The notes beneath the pieces are model-generated. The model had not been told where the DNA came from, did no database searches, and saw only the letters and a list, made by a program, of their open reading frames with translations. This document shows, one piece after another, positions 11,619 through 21,300 of a stretch of 64,000 bases of DNA. Position 1 is the stretch's first letter, and the number at the start of each line of letters is the position of its first letter. The stretch spans positions 42,862,337 through 42,926,336 of the forward strand of contig NC_090258.1 of assembly GCF_037325665.1 (NCBI RefSeq). Direction: 5' to 3'. Origin of the DNA: Littorina saxatilis. Lineage: Eukaryota; Mollusca; Gastropoda; Littorinimorpha; Littorinidae. Position numbers and translations under genes: made by a program.

Positions 11619-11868
11619 CAGAATTGCGTGCAAATGTGTGAGCCATTTCATCCTCTGGCAAGGAGCTGGCTGGAACCTCAGCTGTGGAGTTTGAAATTAT
11701 CTTCACAACGCCTGTGACGAAGTCCTTTTGCTTAGTGATCTTGGCTCCGTCACAGGCGAACCTCAGCGTCAATTCCTTTGTCTCTGGCTTGAGGAGCTCC
11801 GCATGCTTTGGGTGTGTCAACATGATTTGCAGGAGCTCCTCAAGGCATCGCATGGTCCCCAGAGCTTG
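11619..11868 (-). CDS. Downstream exon of the uncharacterised 15-kb gene
   Basis: A minus-strand exon starting after the acceptor TGTCAATAG (11868) reads QALGTMRCLEELLQIMLTHP and then a segment with LTLRFACDGAKITKQ. A possible donor CTG|GTTGTAG lies at 11619/11618. The spacing of the CDGAKI motif after the basic SKKRLREE block of the next exon upstream matches a large uncharacterised animal protein family that I recall having KKR...ELN followed by SGDGTKI-like motifs. No biochemical function is known to me. Later exons of that family were not found. The region below 11517 is a virus-like repeat, so the gene may be truncated. Confidence 0.55.
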
Positions 11869-12451
11869 CTATTGACATGTCAAAACACAGATATAAAAAT
11901 AAAAGAACTGGTGTAAAAGATACAAAAACAAGTCATCAAAAAGAGGATATCATCATGGACACAGCAGCACAAGCATGTAATATTTTAATAGACACCTTAG
12001 AAATATTAGCCAGTGTTTTTTTTTTAATAAATATCTGCACAAGTGCAAGTCGTTGGTGCACATATTGTTATTGAAGTTTGAACACATGGATAAAAAAGTT
12101 GTATCTGAAGATCAAGCCCAAAAGTCTGATCACTGAAATGATGATCATTTTAATGCTCCAACACAATCAGCTCAGTCACTATGGAAAATGTTATTTAAAA
12201 CTGTGTGCATCAAATTTGGAAATTGAATATCAAGTAACAGACTTGTGTTAGTGAAAACTATGTTTTTACCTTTAGTCATGCAGTGAAGCAGTTCAAATTA
12301 TGGCTAATCTGACATGAAACTAAATTTCTTTTCATTTGACCCACATTTACTTTGCTCTCAAAACCAGCTTCTGAGGTAATCTTAGATTTGAGTACTTATC
12401 CACACACACATGGCATACACAAAAGATCATGACAAAATTTTAACTTACGTC

Positions 12452-15306
12452 TTAAAAGGAAAGGGGAAAAATGTCCAAGATTGTTGCGAGTCGCTGACTT
12501 TCTTCTCGGAGCCTTTTCTTGGACGGAATATTTGGAAACCCAGCAAGCCGCAACTCATGAAGGCCTCTGTAACTAATGCGGTGTTTAGCTTTTGTAAACA
12601 GAACTGTCTCTAATGTTTTTTGCTTGATTTTTTGCTGTTTCTGCAGTTCTGTTTCTTTCAGCTCTGCTGCACTAGTGTTATCTCTCTGCTGGACCTGTGT
12701 TGCACTAGTGTTATCTCTCTGCTGGACCTGTGCTGCACTAGTGTTATCTCTCTGCTGGACCTGTGTTGCACTAGTGTTATCTCTCTGCTGGACCTGTGTT
12801 GCACTAGTGTTATCTCTCTGCTGGACCTGTGTTGCACTAGTGTTATCTCTCTGCTGGACCTGTGTTGCACTAGTGTTATCTCTCTGCTGGACCTGTGTTG
12901 CACTAGTGTTATCTCTCTGCTGGACCTGTGTTGCACTAGTGTTATCTCTCTGCTGGACCTGTGTTGCACTAGTGTTATCTCTCTGCTGGACCTGTGTTGC
13001 ACTAGTGTTATCTCTCTGCTGGACCTGTGTTGCACTAGTGTTATCTCTCTGCTGGACCTGTGTTGCACTAGTGTTATCTCTCTGCTGGACCTGTGTTGCA
13101 CTAGTGTTATCTCTCTGCTGGACCTGTGCTGCACTAGTGTTATCTCTCTGCTGGACCTGTGCTGCACTAGTGTTATCTCTCTGCTGGACCTGTGTTGCAC
13201 TAGTGTTATCTCTCTGCTGGACCTGTGTTGCACTAGTGTTATCTCTCTGCTGGACCTGTGCTGCACTAGTGTTATCTCTCTGCTGGACCTGTGTTGCACT
13301 AGTGTTATCTCTCTGCTGGACCTGTGTTGCACTAGTGTTATCTCTCTGCTGGACCTGTGTTGCACTAGTGTCATCTCTCTGCTGGACCTGTGTTGCACTA
13401 GTGTCATCTCTCTGCTGGACCTGTGTTGCACTAGTGTCATCTCTCTGCTGGACCTGTGTTGCACTAGTGTTATCTCTCTGCTGGACCTGTGTTGCACTAG
13501 TGTTATCTCTCTGCTGGACCTGTGTTGCACTAGTGTTATCTCTCTGCTGGACCTGTGTTGCACTAGTGTTATCTCTCTGCTGGACCTGTGTTGCACTAGT
13601 GTTATCTCTCTGCTGGACCTGTGTTGCACTAGTGTTATCTCTCTGCTGGACCTGTGTTGCACTAGTGTTATCTCTCTGCTGGACCTGTGTTGCACTAGTG
13701 TTATCTCTCTGCTGGACCTGTGTTGCACTAGTGTTATCTCTCTGCTGGACCTGTGCTGCACTAGTGTTATCTCTCTGCTGGACCTGTGCTGCACTAGTGT
13801 TATCTCTCTGCTGGACCTGTGTTGCACTAGTGTTATCTCTCTGCTGGACCTGTGTTGCACTAGTGTTATCTCTCTGCTGGACCTGTGCTGCACTAGTGTT
13901 ATCTCTCTGCTGGACCTGTGTTGCACTAGTGTTATCTCTCTGCTGGACCTGTGTTGCACTAGTGTTATCTCTCTGCTGGACCTGTGTTGCACTAGTGTCA
14001 TCTCTCTGCTGGACCTGTGTTGCACTAGTGTCATCTCTCTGCTGGACCTGTGTTGCACTAGTGTCATCTCTCTGCTGGACCTGTGTTGCACTAGTGTTAT
14101 CTCTCTGCTGGACCTGTGTTGCACTAGTGTTATCTCTCTGCTGGACCTGTGTTGCACTAGTGTTATCTCTCTGCTGGACCTGTGTTGCACTAGTGTTATC
14201 TCTCTGCTGGACCTGTGTTGCACTAGTGTTATCTCTCTGCTGGACCTGTGTTGCACTAGTGTTATCTCTCTGCTGGACCTGTGTTGTCTCTCTGCTGGAC
14301 CTGTGTTGCACTAGTGTTATCTCTCTGCTGGACCTGTGTTGCACTAGTGTTATCTCTCTGCTGGACCTGTGTTGTCTCTCTGCTGGACCTGTGTTGCACT
14401 AGTGTTATCTCTCTGCTGGACCTGTGTTGCACTAGTGTCATCTCTCTGCTGGACCTGTGTTGCACTAGTGTTATCTCTCTGCTGGACCTGTGTTGTCTCT
14501 CTGCTGGACCTGTGTTGCACTAGTGTTATCTCTCTGCTGGACCTGTGTTGCACTAGTGTCATCTCTCTGCTGGACCTGTGTTGCACTAGTGTTATCTCTC
14601 TGCTGGACCTGTGTTGCACTAGTGTTATCTCTCTGCTGGACCTGTGTTGCACTAGTGTTATCTCTCTGCTGGACCTGTGTTGCACTAGTGTTATCTCTCT
14701 GCTGGACCTGTGCTGCACTAGTGTTATCTCTCTGCTGGACCTGTGTTGCACTAGTGTTATCTCTCTGCTGGACCTGTGTTGCACTAGACTCCCCACCCCT
14801 TTTGCCTGAAAAGTGTGTACAGCCCCATTTGTGTACTGTAAGGAAACGGTGACCTTTTCTATATCTGAGTTCTCATCACCCTGCACATCTAAGCTACTTG
14901 TAAGATCCCTAAACGATTTTTCTATCTCAATTTTTCTTTGCCTTCTCTGATTCCTATGGAGTTCTGTGAGTTTTTTTCTGGTGTCTTTTATAACTATCAC
15001 TTTGTCTTGTGTCTGTGTGCATTTTTCCGTTTTGTGTTTTGCTGCTAATGTCTGACTCAGTGAATGTAACTGAATGTCTTTGTGTTTTGCTGCTAATGTC
15101 TGACTCAGTGAATGTAACTGAATGTCTTTGTGCCTGATTGCTGTGTCTCTTTGTCGAATTGTATCATCTTTTTCTCTGATCTGTTGTTCTAATGCTAAAA
15201 TTCTGTGATGCATGGCAATCATTTCATGATGTACGGGAAACATGCTTGTGGTCGAGATTTCTATACTACAACGTAAAAATAACCCTACAATTAACAACAA
15301 AGCCAA
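12452..15306 (-). CDS. Uncharacterised coiled-coil gene with VNTR-coding exon
   Basis: A large minus-strand exon. The likely acceptor TTGTTGTTAATTGTAG precedes about 15290, and MFPVHHEMIAMHHRIL (about 15243) is the more credible start region than the hydrophobic upstream ATG. It encodes a charged coiled coil (EQQIREKDDTIRQRD, a 17-aa unit with HKDIQLHSLSQTL repeated twice), then about 65 copies of an 11-aa repeat (VQQRDNTSATQ in the main frame), then KHRISYRGLHELRLAGFPN and a basic SKKRLREESQRL segment. Three 22-bp short units near 14490, 14370 and 14282 each shift the frame. As assembled, the N-terminal frame therefore meets a stop (about 14350) before the repeat's main frame resumes. A stop also precedes the nearest GTAAGT donor (about 12447). 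Either copy number is misassembled or this allele is broken. Confidence 0.55.
12662..14789. repeat. 33-bp minisatellite, about 65 copies, 627-bp higher-order period
   Basis: Nearly identical 33-bp units (GTGTTGCACTAGTGTTATCT...) run uninterrupted. Variant units (GTCATC triplets at 13370 and 13997, GTGCTG units at about 13127 and 13754) recur 627 bp apart, which is 19 units, showing block duplication. Three 22-bp short units lie near the right end. Because 33 is a multiple of three and the unit lacks stops in most frames, four long frames are open through it. Only the minus-strand one is flanked by credible coding sequence. Confidence 0.95.
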
Positions 15307-15657
15307 AACTTAATTTCCCGCGGTTAGAAACAGAACCTTTCAACAGGAGCACGCAGCTTGCAGAGAATTTGTTTGCCTGAAAGCTGAATGGATGTCACGT
15401 TGTGAAGATACTCGACTGAAGTTTGATATATATCTTGTTATCATGCAGTGAATAGAGACCGGTAAACAGTGCACACACGCGAAAAAATATATTTTTTATA
15501 AAAAAGATTGAAATCCGGCAGTACTGAAATACTATCATTTTAAGTTTTCTCTGAGTCAGTTTACGACATAACAGGAATACGGCATAGCCTCAATACCAAA
15601 ACATGCAACAAAGAATAAAGCACACCACAGACAAAACACTGCAAAACACAACTATAG

Positions 15658-16358
15658 TTAACAGTTTATTACATACAATGACTTTAATTTGAAAAATGGG
15701 AAGGAAAATAATACTTGATGCGTAAACAGACACGAACTCTCCGACAAATTTGTTTTTGGGGATAACCGGAACTTTCGGGCTGTTGCTATGTGATAGAAGC
15801 AAGATGTCCGAAGTCGGTGTATTTCGTCTATTTCTAAGATGTACAAGAATAAAACTACGATATAACCTTCGTGGTTGAAAACGACGTTAAACACCAAATA
15901 AATAAAGAAAGAAAGAAGTAGTTGGTGTGTTGTTTTTAACACGAGGCTTATCTGTTTGAGTACTTTGGTTTGGTGTTCTTCCTCCACCTCTTCTCTTTTT
16001 TTCATCCTATTGTGGTTTTTCTTCTGTACTTCTTCCGCTTGGTCGCGCAGTTTTCTTAATTTGTATTCCATTTCACGCTGCTCTTTTTTAATCTTCTTAA
16101 GTTCCGCCATAATGGCGGAATTATCCACTACTTCCCGTCTCGTTTCTGCGAGACATGGTGCCGGACGAATTTCTCGCGGCGGCTGACTTCTTCCTCTTTC
16201 TTGGTGTCTTCCGACACTGTTGTTGTTGTTTCTGGCCTGGTAGGAGTCCCAGGGGGCGAACGGACGGGGGCTAAGTCGCCGAGAATGGTTAAATGATTTT
16301 TTTGTTCCTTGTTGGAAGTTAGTGTTTGCTGTAACAGAAATGCCAAGCAGATGTTCAC
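15658..16358 (-). CDS. Possible coiled-coil exon, incomplete
   Basis: A minus-strand frame from 16128 begins MDNSAIMAELKKIKKEQREM and gives about 55 residues of strongly charged, heptad-patterned sequence (KLRDQAEEVQKKNHNRMKKR) before running into a SINE at about 15918. A second frame, 16358-16128, is lysine/threonine-rich. Position and orientation would fit a 5' exon of the 12.5-15.3 kb gene or a separate small gene. Codon-level evidence is limited to the coiled-coil pattern, and no certain donor is visible. Confidence 0.35.
15866..15918 (+). mobile_element. SINE tail fragment
   Basis: The GATATAACCTTCGTGGTTG and AACGACGTTAAACACC block with an A-rich AAAG tail, truncated at its 5' side. It is inserted just after the coiled-coil frame of 16128-15950. 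Confidence 0.7.
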
Positions 16359-16798
16359 GTCCCCCGTGTATACTTCTCTGTCAATATGCTATATTTTTAT
16401 GCTGTATCTAAATACAAATGTGCGACAGAAACACTTTGTAAGGTCTGCAACTAAACACAACATTGGAGAAAAAAAAATCCGAACGCTATTCCAATCTTTT
16501 TTACCCCCAAATTTCTATTCACTACATAACAACTTATCCAATTTCGAATCTGCGATCAATCCTCGCCCGCTCGGATGCATACAACAAAACTCAACAGTGC
16601 CGCGTGTTGTACATTTCGCGGCAGAGGAATTCTGTTCGCGGAAGAAGCGCTGACAACACATGTGCGATTAATTTGCAACCCGGCAAAGCTCTACTTATAA
16701 AACGTTTAAAGTTCGTAAATTAAAGTCTACCCTATAAGTATTCTTATTAATAGAATTCTATTAGTCAACTCAAAAATACAGCTCTCTCGAAGGAAGGA

Positions 16799-17863
16799 TC
16801 TCCCCACCTTTTTTTTTTGTGCTCGTTCACAAAAGCACTAATCAAAACAAAACAAAAAAGTTGCTCCGGAGGAAGGGGGGCTTACAACGTATAGTACACT
16901 ATATTACCTTACTTGGAAGAATGCAAGTTTACAAAGGACTTAACATTTCTGACATACTACTTGACAAAAAATCCATACAAACATTGACTATAATTATATA
17001 CAAGAAACACTTAAGGGGGCACTGTACGTCATGTCACCTGGATTTTGTCCAAAAGTGAGGTTTTTTTTATTACCCAGTATGTTTATAATATTCAGAAAGC
17101 TTATCAAATACAGTTTGAATTATTTGCCTGAGAGCATCCCTTTTCCAGCAAATAGGGCGATTGAACAAGGTGAGGGTATGCCAAAAAAATAACTAACCTG
17201 TGTAAAATATTTTCTATGAACTTTACCAAAAATCGCGACATGAGCCTGGTTTTTGGGTCATAACGATTTTTTTAAGTCATCTTCATAACATTTTGCACAC
17301 AAACGTGTGATGTCAATACCTTTGGTGTGTTCTACCACAACTTTCCTATCTATCTCCCTTTATGAGATATTAGAGATTTGAGGAGGCTAAAATGTAACTC
17401 AAAACGGCAAATATTCGGTGCGTAACAAATAAACAACTAGGAGAAGTAAAACCTTTTCGGTACAACACATCGTGGGAGTAGCCTTTAAAAGTATACTGAC
17501 CAAATATAAACTTTAAATTACATAAAAGAGCCAAAACTCAAATGTCGTTTTCAGACGTGACATTTTTATAAAAGCCATCCAATTTACAGGCAAATAAGTT
17601 ACATTTCTGAGAAAAATACCAACAATGTTTTCTAATGATTATCTCCAAATTTGACATTGATCAATTAATATTTACTAAGTTAACAATTTTAGTTAAAAAA
17701 GGACATGTTCCACTAGGTGACAGTGTCCCCTTTACGAGTGTAAAAGGAGAAACAGAATCCGTTAGTCGCCTCTTACGACATGCTGGATTGCATCGGGTAT
17801 ATTCTTTCTCGTCTCCACCAATATATTCGAGACGCCCCCTAACCCGCAGGGGTAGGATAGACT
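16799..17863 (-). mobile_element. SINE-like composite element, split by a MITE
   Basis: Read on the minus strand, the order matches a gastropod dispersed repeat I recall. It starts at CCCTGCGGGTTAGGGG, then GCATGTCGTAAGAGGCGACT, AACGGATTCTGTTTCTCC, CAAGTTTCCAGT-like middle parts, and the CAAAAGCACTAATC end. The 716-bp element at 17015-17730 separates the two halves. With it removed, TTAACAAGGG-like sequence is continuous. Confidence 0.65.
17015..17730. mobile_element. TTAA-targeting MITE (Kolobok/piggyBac-like)
   Basis: The ends are GGGGGCACTGTACG and, reverse complemented, GGGGACACTGTCACC, an imperfect terminal inverted repeat. The flanks are TTAA (17011-17014) and TTTA (17731-17734), consistent with a TTAA duplication carrying one later change. 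It is 716 bp with no coding capacity. TTAA duplications are known for both Kolobok and piggyBac superfamilies. The first is attractive because a Kolobok-like gene lies 620 bp away, but no TIR match to that gene can be shown. Confidence 0.75.
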
Positions 17864-18095
17864 AATCTGGTAAAAGGGCCGCGCTAACTGTCATGTTGCA
17901 GAACTTTAACGGGACCTCGCTACCTGACACACTCGGGCATGACAACTTTCTCCTTTTCACGTCCTGCTTTGTTCTCTGTGTGTGGTCACACTAACGCTTT
18001 TATTTTGTAAATGTCCGCCGATTTTGTTGTTATTGATTTAAAAAATAAAAAAAAATAAAACATGGGCGACATTTGTCTTAACACAAACATACTTA
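17843..18095. repeat. About 250-bp segment shared with the virus-like array
   Basis: From the CCCCTAACCCGCAGGGGTAG block to CATACTTAACTTAA this sequence is repeated almost unchanged at 35888-36155 and 54735-55005, where it lies between pieces A and B of the array. A diverged relative is at about 50850-51400. Here it lies directly upstream of the 18.35-kb gene, so it may contain that gene's promoter region. No TATA box is evident. Confidence 0.7.
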
Positions 18096-18351
18096 ACTTA
18101 AAGACTCCCATTGAGCTCAACCCATAGGTTTAAGGCTTTTTCAGCTGTTGCAGCGTATAAAAATTAGGTGTTCTACCAACTGGGGCTATTCAAATCTTTG
18201 TAGTTTGTCAGAAATCAATAATTGAAGATAGTTTCGAAATAAACCCATACCCTTCGCCGTGATATTTTTAGAACAGTCACGTGACAGTGTATAGCGAGGC
18301 GATTCTATGTTTAGAACATTTACCGGAAACGGATTTCCCCTACAAACAAAG

Positions 18352-21300
18352 ATGGCTTCTCAAGATGTGAAAGATCGTCTTCGATCTATGCCTCCAAAAG
18401 TATGTTTGCCTCCTACACCACCTGCTGTGCCTGTTGCCAGAGTTGCAAGCACGGCTTCGGCCAAGAAAAAAAAGAAAAAGCTGAGGGAGAAATTGAAAGT
18501 TTGTTTGACCAGCCAATTCGAACGATGGGGGGCCCTCCGAGGACAGGTGTTTGCCAAGACACCTCATTTGTTGAAACCTCACAACAGATCAAAAGCAGAC
18601 ACGGAACTTTCTAGAATCCTCATGGACGCGTAAGTATCGTTTAAATTCAATTCAAATTCCTCCTTTGTTCTTGTCATTTGCTTGTTTTGTTTTCTCTTTG
18701 AGTACCATGTTTTCAAATAATAATTTACAGTGACAGTGTGACGAACATTCGTTTCAAAACCAAAGTGTTGTTTCCAGTCAATCAGTGCTTTCTTGACTAC
18801 TGTACTTCTTTTTCTGTTTTAGGTACGAACGAACTCAAGAGGCCGCATTGACTGACCCTCAACCAGGATGTTCTACTTGGGATATTGAAAGCAGGTCAGT
18901 GTCAATTGATACATTGTGAAAGTCAGCTTCACACAGAGCTCTGATGTACATTTACCAATTTGCTCAGCTGGGTGTAGTGAATGTAGGAACCGAATTTATT
19001 TCAAAGTGCATGGATTTTGTTTTTGTTCTTATTCAACAGAGCTGTGCAGAGACCAGACTTTGCTAAACAGCCTCCGCAGAAAACTTCCACCCCAGGGCAG
19101 CTCCTGCAGCAAGCAAAAGTCAGCACCACCCCCGACCTCTCCTCTGTCCCTAGTTCGTCCAAGCCGTGGTAAATGTATTTTGTAAACTGATAATTATAGA
19201 TGAACATTCGTTTCATTTTTTTTTTCAGTCAATTAGCGCTGTATTGACTTCTGACTTATTTTTATGTTTTACTTTTAGCTATCAACAGATTCAAGAGGCC
19301 GCATTGACTGACCCTCAACCAGGATGTTCTACTTGGGATATTGAAAGCAGGTCAGTGTCAATTGATACATTGTGAAAGTCAGCTTTACACAGAGCTCTGA
19401 TACATTTACCAATTTGCTCAGCTGGGTGTAGTGAATGTAGGAACCGAATTTATTTCAAAGTGCATGGATTTTGTTTTTGTTCTTATTCAACAGAGCTGTG
19501 CAGAGACCAGACTTTGCTAAACAGCCTCCGCAGAAAACTTCCACCCCAGGGCAGCTCCTGCAGCAAGCGAAAGTCAGCACCACCCCCGACCTCTCCTCTG
19601 TCCCTAGTTCGTCCAAGCCGTGGTAAATATATATATGTACTTTGTAAATTGATACTCATACTCATAGACCGTTTATTGACAGTAAATGGGGTTCACAAAA
19701 ACTTAAAAAAGAAATGTTGGGAAGATTGGTTTCAGATTTTGTTCAGTTTGTCAGTTTGCTAGTTTCATGCATTTAAACACATTTTAATCAGGTGATGGTC
19801 AGAGTTGATTGTTTGACATTTTTCAGTACACCTTTATCAGGTGTGGAGCCATTCGAGGAGGAGCCAGAACTTGAGATTGAAAAGTGAGTGCATTTACTGA
19901 ACATGGTGCAGTGTTGATTTTGGTTGGCTGGTTACACCGGTTGTATATTGTCTCCCTTGCACAAATAACTGTCTTGTTTAAATCAAAAACCGCTATCTAT
20001 TTACAAAGTTCTAAATGCTAAACTTTAAATCGTCTCCACAAGTGCCAGTGGGTTCACATTATCGATTGATTCAAGGTGTGTTAAATAGTCAAATCATATT
20101 TATAAATAACTTTTTTTTTCAATTATAGGACTGATCAGCCTGCCAAAGAAGGGAAAGGGATGAGGTCAAAACGGTAAGCTTGTCATTGTTTGTTATCTGC
20201 ATTTGAGTTGAGTTGGCAAACTGTCGGCCAGAGATCAACACCAGCCGGTTACCTCAGTTTACAATGACGGCAGTCATTAGTGTCTACTATTGTTGATTGT
20301 TGAGTTGGTTGCTGGTTTAGTTATACCAATTATTACTTCTTGTTTTTTCAAGATAATGAAATGTAATGTCAACAGAAACTGGATACTGTTGAGGGGTGTT
20401 TTGATTTACCCAGTACATCTAGTTCTTGTTTGCATGTTTTAATACATTATAATTACCATTTTTATGTTTACAGGCAGAACATTGACCGCTCCTTTGTCAA
20501 CCCTCTCAAGTAAGTGTAGTATTATTAAAAAAGCTAATTTGTAAAGAACCATGTGAAAATAATAATGATGAAAAACAAGACACACACACAAACAATGAGA
20601 ATATTCTGATAATAAAGGTCATTTGATGATTTTTTATGTTTTCGGAGATACATGTAGTAGTATTATAGATTGGCACTGCAGGCACATTTTTTCTTGTTTG
20701 TCAGTTGACAACTTACATTATTATTTTGAGTGATGCTAACTTTGTTTTCAATGTCTCTCTTGTGCAGCATCACTGTTGAATTCAGTGATTTAACCTGTGA
20801 TGGTGATTTAGATGGTGATGACAGCGACTTTGATGTCGATGATATCGAGCTGGAATCTCAAGACGCCAGTTTTTTTCTCACCATGGATGTGTATGTTTTG
20901 CATTTCTTATTAATGTGTTGCTTTTGTAAGAATAAAACAAATTCTAATCTATTTCATTTGTATGTAATGTATACATGAATTTATACATTTATGTTGTAAA
21001 ATGATTAAAATGGTTTCATTCTTCTAGGGAAGTCTAATCTACATCAGACTGTATTGCACACTGAATGTTATTATTATTTTTTATTTATTCCTATGTGTCA
21101 GGGATGAAAAGTATGCCAAGGAGGCAGACGAGGTGGCCTTTGAGGAGGTGGCGTACGGCCAGCAGGAGGACGAAGAGACAGGTGATGCTGACACTGCGGA
21201 GGAGGTGGAGTTAGGACCAGGCATCACCAGGATAGCCACAGCAGACCAGTGCCAGGACATTTGCAACAGCACACTGTGCCTAGCATTTGTCCACCAACTA

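Noticed and set aside
12658-14256. Minus-strand 532-codon frame of HRSSREITLVQ repeats
   Set aside because: Same minisatellite in another frame. It does not connect to the downstream coding segment.
12576-14809. Long plus-strand frames (608 and 564 codons) of ALVLSLCWTCV and CCTSVISLLDL repeats
   Set aside because: They are the complement of the 33-bp minisatellite. Flanking sequence on the plus strand has no coding character, while the minus strand does.
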